This document shows positions 42,005 through 51,285 of a DNA stretch of 64,000 bases, piece by piece. The notes below the pieces were generated by a model, which searched no databases, had not been told where the DNA came from, and worked only from the letters and a program-made list of their open reading frames with translations. The DNA lies in contig CAHJWG010000012.1 of the NCBI GenBank assembly GCA_903642215.1, positions 81,867 to 145,866 on the forward strand, given 5' to 3'. The number at the start of each line of letters is the position of its first letter. Position 1 is the stretch's first letter. This DNA comes from Sphingobacteriaceae bacterium. GTDB taxonomy: Bacteria; Bacteroidota; Bacteroidia; Sphingobacteriales; Sphingobacteriaceae. A program made the position numbers and the translations under genes.

Positions 42005-42779
42005 AGAACTGGATGATCTGTTTAATTCAAAATTAAACGATTTCGAAATAGAACCCAATGCAGCTTTATGGGATAATATTGCTGCAGGTTTAAACCATCA
42101 ACCTAAAAAGAAAAGTATCATTCCGGTTTTGCGTATTGCGGCAAGTATTATTGTAATTCTTTCGGTTGGATTGCTGTTTCTGCGGAAAAACGAGCCGCTA
42201 AAAAATCAGCTTCCGCAGAAAGTGGTTAAGCTAAAAGTAGAACATCAACATTCTTTAATCAATCAAAAAGAAAATGTAGCGGATAAAAAAAACATGCTTC
42301 TTTTATCGGCAAAAAATAAGGTGGTAAAAGAAGCATTAGCACTCAACAGGAACAGGAAACAATCGGTTTTAAAGACAATGATCGATCCGAAACCTGATCT
42401 AAATTATACTTCAACTTCAACCCAAACATTTGCACAAAACAAACCGGAGCCGGAACAACAGCATAACTTGCCAGTAAATAATCTCGCCCAAGCTAAAATA
42501 GCGGTTGTGCCAGATGCTTCGGTAAGTTTAAAAGTGCAGCCGGAAATTGAATTCCCATTAAAAGGACCTGCTAAACTACCAGTTTTAGCTGCATCAAATA
42601 AACCGGCAAACACGAAACATAAAGGCATTCGCAGTATGGGCGACCTGGTAAATTTGGTAATTGCTAAAGTAGATAAACGGCAAGATAAACTTATCCAGTT
42701 TACGGATAACGACGATGGCGATGAATCCAACGTAACCGGCATCAACCTCGGCATCATCAGCATTAAAAAAGAAAAATAA
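41988..42779 (+). CDS. Probable anti-sigma-factor-like membrane protein
   Basis: A 263-residue protein. The N-terminal cytoplasmic part (KISDKELDDLFNSKLNDFEI then EPNAALWDNIAAGL) matches the short helical region found in Bacteroidota proteins encoded after ECF sigma genes. One transmembrane helix follows (about 44-65), then a low-complexity lysine/glutamine-rich periplasmic region. No zinc-binding HxxxCxxC motif is present, so it is not a ZAS anti-sigma factor. The start ATG (41988) is preceded by AAGGAGTGAG. Two inverted dispersed motifs (42294-42319, 42331-42348) sit in the disordered region, one encoding MLLLSAKN and the other VVKEALA. Confidence 0.7.
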   Translation: MKISDKELDDLFNSKLNDFEIEPNAALWDNIAAGLNHQPKKKSIIPVLRIAASIIVILSVGLLFLRKNEPLKNQLPQKVVKLKVEHQHSLINQKENVADKKNMLLLSAKNKVVKEALALNRNRKQSVLKTMIDPKPDLNYTSTSTQTFAQNKPEPEQQHNLPVNNLAQAKIAVVPDASVSLKVQPEIEFPLKGPAKLPVLAASNKPANTKHKGIRSMGDLVNLVIAKVDKRQDKLIQFTDNDDGDESNVTGINLGIISIKKEK

Positions 42780-42800
42780 AAAATCCTAATTCTATTCTAT

Positions 42801-43613
42801 ATGAAACGTTTACTAATTTCCGCGTTGTTTTGCGGCCTGCTTTCTAATGCTTTTGCACAAAGCAAACTTGATTCTGCCACTACGCAAACCGATACTTCCC
42901 GTATCAAAAAGCATGGTTACAAACTATTATTCAGTTTAAAAACTAAAGTTGCTGCAGATTCTGTTAAACCGAAAATTGTAAAAAAATCATCCAAGTTTAA
43001 TTTCGGTATAACTTTTTCGCGCTTCGATTTGGGTTTTTCAAGGCTGATTGATAACGGCAGTTTTACCTTATCTACTCCAAATAAGTTCCTGGATTATAAA
43101 GGCGGTAAAACAGCTTATGTTGGTTTTGATGTTTTGCAGATGGGTTACCGTTTCAATCCGTACTTTAAAATTTATTTGGCCGGTGGTTTTGATTGGACAC
43201 TGATTCGTTTGCGCCAAAATATCACCATTCAGGAAAATGCTTCGACTTTAACTTATACTACGGATAACGTAAATTACGATAAAAACCGTTTTTCGGCCAG
43301 CTATCTGCGTATTCCTTTAGCGTTTGATTTTAGGACGAAAGATGACAAGCGCGGTAATAAATTCCATGTTACCGTTGGACCTGAAATTGGTTTCCTGCTG
43401 AACGGAAAAGTGAAGCAAATTAGTGATGAAATGGGCAAGAAGAAGTTTTACGATAATTATCACTTTACCCAGTTTAAATACGGAGCTTATGCGCGCGCCG
43501 GCTACAAAAATTTAGGTTTGTTTGTAAAATATTACCAGAACGGCATGTTTGAAAACAGCCCGAACCAGGACGGTTTGAAAAGTATGGATTTTGGTTTGAC
43601 GTTTGGATTGTAA
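42801..43613 (+). CDS. Outer-membrane beta-barrel protein (PorT-like)
   Basis: A 270-residue protein with a Sec signal peptide (KRLLISALFCGLLSNAFAQS). The rest alternates polar and hydrophobic residues with aromatic strand ends (FNFGITFSRFDLGFSRLID, YFKIYLAGGFDWTLIRLR, ASYLRIPLAFDF, HVTVGPEIGFLLNGK) and ends in a strand with terminal leucine (MDFGLTFGL). This fits small PorT/OmpW-like barrels. It follows the sigma and anti-sigma-like genes with 21 bases between, so it may be controlled by or linked to that sigma factor. Confidence 0.8.
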   Translation: MKRLLISALFCGLLSNAFAQSKLDSATTQTDTSRIKKHGYKLLFSLKTKVAADSVKPKIVKKSSKFNFGITFSRFDLGFSRLIDNGSFTLSTPNKFLDYKGGKTAYVGFDVLQMGYRFNPYFKIYLAGGFDWTLIRLRQNITIQENASTLTYTTDNVNYDKNRFSASYLRIPLAFDFRTKDDKRGNKFHVTVGPEIGFLLNGKVKQISDEMGKKKFYDNYHFTQFKYGAYARAGYKNLGLFVKYYQNGMFENSPNQDGLKSMDFGLTFGL

Positions 43614-43641
43614 AGATTTGAAAATACGTTAAGAAGTATGT

Positions 43642-43983
43642 TTAGCTTTCCTGACGTATTACAATTTCAATCCATTCTTTTAATTCAGGAATATCAGTTT
43701 TAACACAATCCCAAACAATATCATAGTCAATTCCAAAATAATGATGTATGATTTTGTTTCTCAAATCGCTCATTTCTCGCCAGGCAACTTCCGGGAATTT
43801 TGCTTTTAAATCCGGATTAATCTTACTGCTTGCTTCTCCAATAATTTCTAAACTTCTGCAAATTGCTTTTGCAAGCCTTTCATTTTCCAGAAACTCTTCA
43901 AAACTATTTTCCTGATATTCTTTAATCAGATAATTACATTCATCCAAAATATGTTTTAGAAACTCAATCTGTGAAGGGTACAT
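43642..43983 (-). CDS. hepT: HepT-like ribonuclease toxin (DUF86)
   Basis: A 113-residue helical protein with the HEPN catalytic motif RNKIIHHYFG (R-x4-6-H) and the preceding AICRSLEIIGEASSKIN. HepT toxins are RNases neutralised by adenylylation of a tyrosine near the active site by the partner MntA. The conserved HHYFGID segment contains such a tyrosine. It overlaps the mntA-like gene by 20 bases and looks intact. Confidence 0.88.
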   Translation of the reverse strand: MYPSQIEFLKHILDECNYLIKEYQENSFEEFLENERLAKAICRSLEIIGEASSKINPDLKAKFPEVAWREMSDLRNKIIHHYFGIDYDIVWDCVKTDIPELKEWIEIVIRQES

Positions 43984-44278
43984 ATTCTACGGATTTTAAA
44001 ATATGCGGGCCGATGTGTTTGCTTAATGATTGTTTAGTAATTAATTCTACTTTACAGCTAAATAATTCTTCCAGGAAATAAACAATACTGAGGTAGTTTC
44101 GTAATGTTTTTTTGTCCTGGCGAATATCAACTAACAAATCAATATCGCTTTTATCCGTAGCCTGATTATGGAGATAAGAGCCAAACAATCCTATTTCCAA
44201 AACGCCAAAGTTCATTAACCTAAATTTATTGGCTTCCAGTTCTTTTAAAATGAGATCTTTTGTGATAGAAACAGGCAT
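43964..44278 (-). CDS. mntA: MntA-like minimal nucleotidyltransferase antitoxin
   Basis: About 104 residues from ATG at 44278; upstream in-frame codons reach into the divergent ABC gene and are rejected. LEIGLFGSYLHNQATDKSDI then DLLVD is the GSx(10)DxD motif of minimal nucleotidyltransferases, which in type VII systems modify HepT with AMP. The gene precedes and overlaps hepT. It is divergent from the ABC ATPase gene, 51 bases away. Confidence 0.85.
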   Translation of the reverse strand: MPVSITKDLILKELEANKFRLMNFGVLEIGLFGSYLHNQATDKSDIDLLVDIRQDKKTLRNYLSIVYFLEELFSCKVELITKQSLSKHIGPHILKSVEYVPFTD

Positions 44279-44317
44279 TTTCAAAAATACTAAATAAACC
44301 GAGGTTTTTGTTTTCTG

Positions 44318-44325
44318 TATCTTTG
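44318..44325 (+). promoter_or_regulatory. -7 element immediately before the ABC gene
   Basis: TATCTTTG fits TAnnTTTG and ends four bases before the ATG, so transcription from it would give a leaderless or nearly leaderless message. No -33 element is clear. Confidence 0.3.
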
Positions 44326-44329
44326 AAGT

Positions 44330-45343
44330 ATGACGGAAATTCAACCTTTTTTGCAGATAATCCAAGTAACCAAATCTTATCAAGGCACTGTTTTTTCGGG
44401 CATAAAAGAAGTATCACTGGAAATTAAACAAGGAAAAATCACCGCCATAATCGGCCAAAGCGGAAGCGGGAAATCAACCTTATTAAATTTGATTTACGGA
44501 TTAATTACTGCGGATGAAGGAACAATTAATTTTTTGGGAGAACGCGTTTGGGGGCCGGATGTAAAACTAATTCCCGGCCACGAGCAAATGAAAATGGTTA
44601 CGCAGCAATCCGATCATTTAAACCATTATGCCAAAGTTTGGGATAATGTAGCTTCACTTTTGCCAAATACAAATCTCGATTATAGATCAGCAAAAACCAC
44701 GGAAGTGTTGCAGCAGTTGAGCTTGCTGGATTTGAAGGAAAGAAGAATTGCCGATCTAAGCGGGGGCGAACGCCAGCGGGTTTCTATTGCGCGCGCTTTG
44801 GTTTCCGGTCCGAAAGTTTTGTTGCTGGACGAACCTTTTAACCAGGTTGATGCTTCTTTTAGGGAGCAATTACAGCAGGATATTCGCCAAATTGTACAGC
44901 AAACCGGCTTAACGGTGATTATGGTTTCGCACGATCCGCAGGAAGTTTTATCGCTGGCAGATGAACTGGTGGTTTTAAAAGATGGCGAAATTGTAGAAAC
45001 CGGCACGCCTCAGCAATTATATCATCAGCCTAAAAAATTATACACTGCTAAGTTGCTGGCGAATGGTACTGTTTTTACCGGCATAAAAGCAGTATCATTA
45101 GGAATTGTTACTGATGCAAAAACGGTAATGATTTATGCAGAAGATTTTTTGATCGATAAAAACAGCACCGAAAATTTGTGTACAATCGAAACAATTCTAT
45201 TTAAAGGATTTTATGAAGAATTGATTTTGGAACAGGAAGAAATCCGGTTTAAAATGATTAACCGGGAAATAGGTAAATATCAGCTAAACGAAAAGGTAAA
45301 TATTTTGGTTAGCCGGTTTTTAAGTTTTGAGGAAACGGTTTAA
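44330..45343 (+). CDS. ABC transporter ATP-binding protein
   Basis: A 337-residue ATPase. Walker A GQSGSGKST (42-50), signature LSGGERQR (near 143), Walker B VLLLDEPFNQVD, and the H-loop in VSHDP are all intact. About 100 extra C-terminal residues resemble a TOBE-like substrate-control region, as in sulfate, molybdate or polyamine importers. No permease or binding-protein gene adjoins it, so the complex is unidentified. Several motif copies lie inside, including a face-to-face pair at 45065-45097 encoding GTVFTGIKAVSL. The end overlaps ilvA tail-to-tail by four bases. Confidence 0.88.
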   Translation: MTEIQPFLQIIQVTKSYQGTVFSGIKEVSLEIKQGKITAIIGQSGSGKSTLLNLIYGLITADEGTINFLGERVWGPDVKLIPGHEQMKMVTQQSDHLNHYAKVWDNVASLLPNTNLDYRSAKTTEVLQQLSLLDLKERRIADLSGGERQRVSIARALVSGPKVLLLDEPFNQVDASFREQLQQDIRQIVQQTGLTVIMVSHDPQEVLSLADELVVLKDGEIVETGTPQQLYHQPKKLYTAKLLANGTVFTGIKAVSLGIVTDAKTVMIYAEDFLIDKNSTENLCTIETILFKGFYEELILEQEEIRFKMINREIGKYQLNEKVNILVSRFLSFEETV

Positions 45344-46590
45344 ATAAAATATTCAAATAAGTTATCGTCGTTGTTAAGTTCCTTGTAATCAAAGCGGTTT
45401 TCCTTCATTCTGTTGGTTAAAGCGGTGTAATCTTCCCGGTCTTTCAATTCGATACAAACCAAAGCCGGTCCGCTTTCGCGTTCTGTTTTCTTAACAAATT
45501 CAAAACGGGTAATATCATCATTCGGCCCCAAAACTTTATTGGCAAACAAACGCAAAGCACCCGGCCGCTGCGGGAAACGGATGATAAAATAATGTTTCAA
45601 GCCTTCGTACAGCAGCGAGCGTTCTTTAATTTCCTGCAAACGGTCAATGTCGTTATTGCCGCCGCTCAATACACAAACTACTTTTTTGCCGATAATCTGT
45701 TTCTTGCAAAAATCCAAAGCCGAAACCGATAATGCGCCGGCCGGCTCGGCAACAATAGCATCATCGTTATACAATTTCAAAATCGTGGTACAAACTTTTC
45801 CTTCGGGGATCAGCAGCATTTCGTCCAGCACATCCTTACATATTTGGTAAGTGAAATTGCCAACCCGTTTTACCGAAGCACCGTCTACAAATTTATTGAT
45901 GTGATTTAACGTTGTAGGCTGTTGATTTCTAAAAGCCTCGTACATTGATGGCGCACCTTCCGGTTCTGTGCCGATCAGCAAAGTATCCGGTTTTACCTGG
46001 CGGACATAATGACCGATCCCGGCTGAAAGCCCGCCGCCGCCAACCGGCATAATCACCACATCGGTATCCGGCAATTGCTGCAAAATTTCCACGCCAACGG
46101 TTCCTTGTCCCTCAATTACCAAAGGATGATCAAAAGGCGGAATAAAAGCCATTCCGTTTTTTTCTGTGTAGATGAGGGCTTCGCGCAAACAATCATCAAA
46201 AGTATCACCGGTCAAAACCACTTCAACATGGCCGTTGCCAAACATTTTTGTTTGGTTAACTTTTTGTTTCGGGGTAATTTCCGGCATAAAAATCATGCCG
46301 TTTGTACCTAATTTATTGCAGGAATAAGCAACGCCTTGTGCGTGGTTTCCGGCACTCGCGCAAACAATGCCTTTGTCTAATTGCGCCTGGTTAAGATGAC
46401 TGATTAGATTGTACGCCCCGCGAAGTTTGTAAGAACGCACAATTTGCAAATCTTCTCTTTTGAGATAGATTTCACATTGATATTTTTCGGATAATCTGGC
46501 ATTATATTCCAGCGGAGTTCTTTTAACTACGCTTTTTAAACGTTCCAGCGCAGCGGCCGAATCTATTTTTAAGTCTTCTTCTAACAGCAT
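45340..46590 (-). CDS. ilvA: Threonine ammonia-lyase (threonine dehydratase)
   Basis: A 416-residue PLP enzyme deaminating threonine to 2-oxobutanoate, the entry to isoleucine synthesis. The PLP lysine is in RSYKLRGAYN (K55). SAGNHAQGVAYSC, VGGGGLSAGIG and LSGGNNDI follow. The C-terminal ACT-like regulatory domain (about 330-410: FIIRFPQRPGALRLFANKVL) is single, as in short IlvA forms, and should bind isoleucine or valine. It is the last gene of the leftward ilv-leu operon, two bases after leuA. Confidence 0.92.
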   Translation of the reverse strand: MLLEEDLKIDSAAALERLKSVVKRTPLEYNARLSEKYQCEIYLKREDLQIVRSYKLRGAYNLISHLNQAQLDKGIVCASAGNHAQGVAYSCNKLGTNGMIFMPEITPKQKVNQTKMFGNGHVEVVLTGDTFDDCLREALIYTEKNGMAFIPPFDHPLVIEGQGTVGVEILQQLPDTDVVIMPVGGGGLSAGIGHYVRQVKPDTLLIGTEPEGAPSMYEAFRNQQPTTLNHINKFVDGASVKRVGNFTYQICKDVLDEMLLIPEGKVCTTILKLYNDDAIVAEPAGALSVSALDFCKKQIIGKKVVCVLSGGNNDIDRLQEIKERSLLYEGLKHYFIIRFPQRPGALRLFANKVLGPNDDITRFEFVKKTERESGPALVCIELKDREDYTALTNRMKENRFDYKELNNDDNLFEYFI

Positions 46591-46592
46591 CT

Positions 46593-48113
46593 TCAGGATA
46601 AAAATTTGTTAACAGCATCTAAATAAGCATTAGCGGACGCACGTACAATATCGGTACTAAAACCGTAACCATCATAATTTTTTCCATCTAAAAAAAGCAG
46701 CATGTTTACGCGGCTAATATCGTCGCTGCCACCGTTCATGGCTTGTATGTTAAATTCTTTTAAGCTTGGTTTTTTACCGGTAATACTTTCGATCGCTTTA
46801 ATAGTTGCATCTACAGGGCCGTTTCCGGTAGCGGTAGCCTGTTTTTCTTCATTGCTGATCTCTAACGTAACTGTAGCTTCCGGTATGGCATTTTCCCCCA
46901 TAATTACGTTCAGCGTTTTCATTTTGATGCTGCTTTCGTTGTAATTTGCTTCGGTTCCGTCGCCCATCAACGCAAACAAATCCTGATCGTTAATCTCTTT
47001 TTTCTGATCAGCTAAATTCAAAAAACGGTGGTAAACTTCGTCCAGGTTTACTTTCTCCATCACATAACCCAAGCGTTCCAGGTGATGTTTCAAGGCGTGG
47101 CGACCGCTTCTTGCCGTTAGCACAATACTCGCACTTGGGAAACCAACATCTTCCGGTTTGATGATTTCATAATTCTCCCGCATTTTCAAAAATCCGTCCT
47201 GATGAATTCCCGAACTGTGCGCAAAAGCGTTGCTGCCCACAATCGCTTTGTTCGGTTGCACCGGCATGTGCATTTCCGTACTTACTTTGCGGCTTAAATT
47301 GTAAAATAATTTTGTGTTGATGTGATTTGTGTTGAGGTTGATGCCCTGATGCGTTTTCAAAATCATCACTACTTCTTCTATCGAAGTATTCCCGGCGCGC
47401 TCACCAATTCCGTTGATCGTACCTTCAATTTGCCGTGCGCCGCTTTGTAAACCAGCAATAGAATTCGCCGTAGCCAAACCCAAATCATTGTGGCAATGTA
47501 CAGAAATAATCGCTTGATCAATATTCTTCACATTCTCCTTCAAAAACCTGATTTTGCTGCCATATTGATCCGGCAGGCAATAACCGTTCGTATCCGGAAT
47601 ATTAACTACCGTCGCGCCTGCGGCAATCACCGCTTCAATCATTTTTGCTAAATATTCAATGTCTGCGCGGCCGGCATCTTCGGCATAAAACTCAATATCT
47701 TCTACAAAACCTTTGGCATATTTTACGGCAGAAACCGCACGTTCCAGTATTTCTTCGCGCGTGCTGTTAAATTTATATTTGATGTGCATATCCGAAGCAC
47801 CGATCCCGGTATGAATCCGCGGCCGCTTTGCATATTGCAGTGATGCAACTGCCGAATCAATATCGCCTTTATGTGCCCGCGTTAAAGCGCAAATAATCGG
47901 AGTTTTAACCGCTTTTGAAAGCTCGACCACGCTTTGAAAATCACCCGGACTGGAAATCGGGAAACCGGCCTCAATCACATCCACGCCCAATAATTCCAGT
48001 TCTTTGGCTATATCGATTTTTTCGGATGTAGTTAACTGGCATCCGGGAACCTGCTCGCCATCGCGCAACGTGGTATCGAATATGTAAATATGATTTGGGT
48101 TGTGTAACATCAT
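46593..48113 (-). CDS. leuA: 2-isopropylmalate synthase
   Basis: About 506 residues from ATG at 48113 (a second ATG follows directly); the eleven upstream codons from TTG lie in a word palindrome. The catalytic barrel has [20 protein letters not shown], the metal residues in [15 protein letters not shown], and [13 protein letters not shown]. The C-terminal regulatory domain (from about 390) gives leucine feedback. The enzyme condenses acetyl-CoA with 2-oxoisovalerate. It lies between the methyltransferase gene and ilvA. Confidence 0.93.
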   Translation of the reverse strand: MMLHNPNHIYIFDTTLRDGEQVPGCQLTTSEKIDIAKELELLGVDVIEAGFPISSPGDFQSVVELSKAVKTPIICALTRAHKGDIDSAVASLQYAKRPRIHTGIGASDMHIKYKFNSTREEILERAVSAVKYAKGFVEDIEFYAEDAGRADIEYLAKMIEAVIAAGATVVNIPDTNGYCLPDQYGSKIRFLKENVKNIDQAIISVHCHNDLGLATANSIAGLQSGARQIEGTINGIGERAGNTSIEEVVMILKTHQGINLNTNHINTKLFYNLSRKVSTEMHMPVQPNKAIVGSNAFAHSSGIHQDGFLKMRENYEIIKPEDVGFPSASIVLTARSGRHALKHHLERLGYVMEKVNLDEVYHRFLNLADQKKEINDQDLFALMGDGTEANYNESSIKMKTLNVIMGENAIPEATVTLEISNEEKQATATGNGPVDATIKAIESITGKKPSLKEFNIQAMNGGSDDISRVNMLLFLDGKNYDGYGFSTDIVRASANAYLDAVNKFLS

Positions 48114-48122
48114 TTTTATTTT

Positions 48123-48200
48123 TTGGTAGCAAGTATTTAGTCTCAAGTAATTAGCAAATTTTCTACCGGCTATATCTTTATACTTGCTACTGAATACTCG
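48123..48200. repeat. Word palindrome upstream of leuA
   Basis: GTAGCAAGTATTTAGTCTCA then AGTAATTAGC on the left, and TACTTGCTACTGAATACTCG then CTAC on the right (running to the methyltransferase stop region). It belongs to the same design class as the other spacer palindromes but uses a different word. Confidence 0.6.
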
Positions 48201-48962
48201 CTACTTTTTGAAAGCTATAAATCTTAATCTTTTATAATCTGCATACCACTCGCCGTCTCTGTGATAAAACGGTTCTAATTGTTGTGCTGTTTCTTCGAGG
48301 ATTTCTTTTTGATGTGCTTCTTTTACCCCTGTAAAAAAGTCGGAAGCAAACATCGTAATCCATTTTTTTACACCATCTGCCTGATCCTGCAATAAAGTTT
48401 CCCTATCAAAATGGGCTGCGTAAATCACTTTAAAACCAGCTTTTTCCAACATGGAAGCATATTCTCCAACGGAAGGAAAAAACAGATAATCCATTTCGGC
48501 TTGCTGCGGATAACCGTATTGATTCAGGACTTTTCTCAACGTAGAAATCATCAGACCAACGTTGCCTTTTCCGCCCATTTCGGCCACAAATCGTCCGCCC
48601 GGTTTTAATGTAGTAAAAACAGCATCCATCATTTTAGGCTGGTCTTTGGCTTTAATCCAATGCAAAACCGCGTTAGAAAAAACAGCGTTAAAAGAAGCAT
48701 CATAACCTAAATCAGTTGCATCGATTACTTTAAACTCTGTTTCAGGATAACTCTTTTTTGCTTTTTCAATCATTTCTGCGGAGCTGTCCACACCCAGAAC
48801 CTGCGCGCCTTGTTCACGAATTTCGTTCGTTAAAAACCCCGAACCGCAACCTAAATCCAGGATTGATTCGCCGGCTTTTGGTTCCAGCAAACTCAAAACA
48901 TCTTCTCCGTATTGGTAAACGAAGTTATGTTTCTGGTCGTACAGCTCGGCGTTCCATTTCAT
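48201..48962 (-). CDS. Class I SAM-dependent methyltransferase
   Basis: A 253-residue methyltransferase resembling the trans-aconitate methyltransferase/UbiE group. SAM motif I is ILDLGCGSGFLTNEI (near 34-48), followed by VLGVDSSAEMI, and LHWIKAKDQP after motif II. The acceptor is unknown. Its ATG overlaps the leuB stop by four bases (ATGA) in the leucine operon, so it is co-expressed with leuB. Three motif copies lie inside, encoding VKEAHQ, DAVFTTL and DASFNAV. Confidence 0.85.
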   Translation of the reverse strand: MKWNAELYDQKHNFVYQYGEDVLSLLEPKAGESILDLGCGSGFLTNEIREQGAQVLGVDSSAEMIEKAKKSYPETEFKVIDATDLGYDASFNAVFSNAVLHWIKAKDQPKMMDAVFTTLKPGGRFVAEMGGKGNVGLMISTLRKVLNQYGYPQQAEMDYLFFPSVGEYASMLEKAGFKVIYAAHFDRETLLQDQADGVKKWITMFASDFFTGVKEAHQKEILEETAQQLEPFYHRDGEWYADYKRLRFIAFKK

Positions 48963-50050
48963 ATCGATACGGGTTGATGCAGGTATTCCAGCAGTTTTTG
49001 TCCCATTTGCTCCGTGCCCAAAATCTTGTTTACATCGTCTTTGGTACCAGCAATATCGGATGTGCGGTAACCATTTTTCAAAGTTTTTTCTACCGCCTGT
49101 GTTACTGTTTTTGCTTCTTCTTTTAAGCCGAAACCGATCTCCAGCATCAGCGCAACGGATAGGATAGAGGCCAGCGGATTGGCGATATTTTTGCCGGCGA
49201 TATCATGCGCAGAACCATGGATCGGCTCAAAAAAACCGGTTCCATCACCCACAGAAGCCGAAGCTAACATACCCATTGAGCCGGCAATTTGCGAAGCTTC
49301 ATCCGTTAAAATATCACCAAATAAATTGGCTGTTAAAACCACATCAAATTTCTTCGGGTTTTTAACGAGTTGCATGGCAGCGTTATCAATAAACATGTGT
49401 TCGGTTTCTACATCAGGATATTCTTTGGCAATTTCCTGCACCACTTCGCGCCACAATCTGGAAGATTCCAGCACGTTGGCTTTATCTACCGAACACAATT
49501 TATGCCGGCGTAAACGTGCTGCTTCATAAGCTTTGCGTGCAATTCTTTCAATTTCATATCGATGATAAATCATCAGATCGGAAGCGGAATTTCGGTCTTC
49601 AGAACGTTTTTTCTCGCCAAAATAAACATCACCAGTTAATTCCCGGAAGAACAAAATATCTGTTCCTTTTAAAATTTCCGGCTTTAAACTTGAAGCATCA
49701 AGCAACTCATCAAACAATAAAATCGGACGCAGATTGGCATATAAACCAAGTTCTTTTCGGATTTTTAACAGGCCTTGTTCCGGCCGAACTTTCAGCGTTG
49801 GATCGTTATCATATTTAGCATGACCAACCGCACCAAACAAAATCGCATCGCTTTTTCGTGCTTTTTCCAGCGTTTCATCCGGTAATGGATTGCCTGTTGC
49901 CTCAATGGCTACGTGGCCCATTAAAGCTTCGTCAAACGTAAATTCGTGGTTGTATTGTGCGGCAATGTGTTCTAAAACAGCTTTTCCCCAAGTGGTTACT
50001 TCAGGCCCAATACCATCTCCGGGAATAATTAATATATGTTTTGTTGCCAT
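48959..50050 (-). CDS. leuB: 3-isopropylmalate dehydrogenase
   Basis: About 363 residues from ATG at 50050 (product ATKHILIIPGDGIGPEV). The frame stays open another 52 codons upstream, but that part is translation of a palindromic repeat and is excluded. Visible are LFGAVGHAKYD, the substrate arginines in RPEQGLLKIRKELGLYANLR, RELTGDVYFG, and GSAHDIAGKNIANP. The enzyme oxidises and decarboxylates 3-isopropylmalate with NAD. It lies between leuD and the methyltransferase gene. Confidence 0.93.
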   Translation of the reverse strand: MATKHILIIPGDGIGPEVTTWGKAVLEHIAAQYNHEFTFDEALMGHVAIEATGNPLPDETLEKARKSDAILFGAVGHAKYDNDPTLKVRPEQGLLKIRKELGLYANLRPILLFDELLDASSLKPEILKGTDILFFRELTGDVYFGEKKRSEDRNSASDLMIYHRYEIERIARKAYEAARLRRHKLCSVDKANVLESSRLWREVVQEIAKEYPDVETEHMFIDNAAMQLVKNPKKFDVVLTANLFGDILTDEASQIAGSMGMLASASVGDGTGFFEPIHGSAHDIAGKNIANPLASILSVALMLEIGFGLKEEAKTVTQAVEKTLKNGYRTSDIAGTKDDVNKILGTEQMGQKLLEYLHQPVSI

Positions 50051-50090
50051 TGTTTTTGTTCTTGTTCTTTCTTGTCGTTTTGACCTTTTT

Positions 50091-50193
50091 GTCATTTCGA
50101 ACGAAGAGAGAAATCTTATTTCAGTTTTTATGTGATAAAAGAAGCATTCAATCTTGCCGCTCAAAAGAAGATTTCTCCTATCGTCGAAATGAC
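50091..50193. repeat. TCATTTCGA-type palindrome between leuD and leuB, with a nested motif
   Basis: GTCATTTCGAACGAAGAGAG then AAATCT on the left, and AGATTTCTCCTATCGTCGAA then ATGAC on the right. A reverse dispersed motif (50131-50148) sits in the centre. Its translation gives the false leuB extension. Confidence 0.8.
50129..50149 (-). repeat. Dispersed motif copy nested in a palindrome
   Basis: Read leftward: GAATGCTTCTTTTATCACAT. It occupies the loop of the 50091-50193 palindrome. Confidence 0.7.
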
Positions 50194-50202
50194 AAAATAA
50201 AA

Positions 50203-50799
50203 TCAAATCACCTTGCTTCGCTCATAAGTTTCAATCCAGCTTTTATTGTTTAACACATAATCAATATCATCGTAACCGTTTAACAAACAGGCTTTTTTGT
50301 AGGGATTAATCTCGAAACTTTCCTGTTCGCCCGTACTGCAAATTTTGATGTACTGGCCTTCCAAATCAACTTCAACTTCGGTATGACGATCTTTAGCTAC
50401 TTCCGAGAAAATCCGGTCTAAAAACAGCTCACTCACCTGCACCGGAAGCAGGCCGTTGTTCAAAGCATTTCCTTTAAAAATATCTGCAAAAAAACTGCTC
50501 ACTACTACATCAAAACTATAATCTGCAATTGCCCATGCGGCATGTTCTCTGCTGCTGCCACAACCAAAATTTTTGCCGGCAACCAATATTTTGCCTAAAT
50601 ACAGTGGATTATTCAATATAAATTCCTGCTTCGGTTTTCCATCGATATCGAACCGCCAATCGCAAAATAAATTCTGACCAAACCCTTCCCGTGTAGTTGC
50701 CTTTAAAAAACGCGCCGGGATGATTTGATCGGTATCAATGTTTTCAACCTGCAGCGGTACGATGGTTGATTGTATGTGTTTAAAAATTTTTGTGGCCAT
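50203..50799 (-). CDS. leuD: 3-isopropylmalate dehydratase small subunit
   Basis: A 198-residue swivelling-domain subunit: [40 protein letters not shown] and [13 protein letters not shown] are the family signatures. With LeuC it isomerises 2-isopropylmalate to 3-isopropylmalate. It is separated from leuC by a GxxExxY gene rather than directly adjacent, which is unusual for this pair. Confidence 0.94.
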   Translation of the reverse strand: MATKIFKHIQSTIVPLQVENIDTDQIIPARFLKATTREGFGQNLFCDWRFDIDGKPKQEFILNNPLYLGKILVAGKNFGCGSSREHAAWAIADYSFDVVVSSFFADIFKGNALNNGLLPVQVSELFLDRIFSEVAKDRHTEVEVDLEGQYIKICSTGEQESFEINPYKKACLLNGYDDIDYVLNNKSWIETYERSKVI

Positions 50800-50849
50800 T
50801 TGTCTGAACCTGAATTTTTGGAATTTAAGAATTAAGGAATTTTTAAAGT

Positions 50850-51266
50850 CTAATTCTTAATTGTATTGTTATTAAACTTCTTGTTCAACAATCTTTTAAA
50901 TTGAAGGCTTTTACTGCCAAAGTTGATCAATAAACCTGTTTGTATATTATAAGCTTCCAGATAATTTAGTGCTTGTGCTAAGTGAACATCTTCCAGATTG
51001 ATGATTGCTTTTAATTCAACCATGATTTGATTCTCTACAAAAAAATCGACACGTCTCGTACCAATATTTTCTGATCGGTAGTAAATTGACATTTCCATTT
51101 CTCGCTGAAAGATCAAACTATCTAAAACCATTTCGATTGCCAAAGCACGCTGATAAATTACTTCCTGAAAACCATTACCTAATGTAGAATGAACCCGCAT
51201 CGAACAACCAATAATTTGCCTTGTGCAATCGTTAAAATCTTCAGCTGTCCTTTTAATGTTGTCCAT
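50850..51266 (-). CDS. GxxExxY protein (PD-(D/E)xK nuclease-like fold)
   Basis: A 138-residue protein. [16 protein letters not shown] contains the naming GxxExxY motif. [17 protein letters not shown] is the D...ExK-like nuclease core, then [20 protein letters not shown] and a C-terminal KRLLN. These proteins are common in Bacteroidota, and I know of no established function. It lies inside the leucine operon between leuC and leuD, 20 and 50 bases from its neighbours, so it is co-transcribed. The flanking spacers use the word GAATTTAAGAATTAAGGAAT. Confidence 0.85.
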   Translation of the reverse strand: MDNIKRTAEDFNDCTRQIIGCSMRVHSTLGNGFQEVIYQRALAIEMVLDSLIFQREMEMSIYYRSENIGTRRVDFFVENQIMVELKAIINLEDVHLAQALNYLEAYNIQTGLLINFGSKSLQFKRLLNKKFNNNTIKN

Positions 51267-51285
51267 TTTTAAAATTCTGATAATT

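Noticed and set aside
50051..50206. N-terminal extension of LeuB (FCHFDDRRNLLLSG...)
   Set aside because: It is the translation of the palindromic repeat at 50091-50193. LeuB homology begins at the ATG at 50050.
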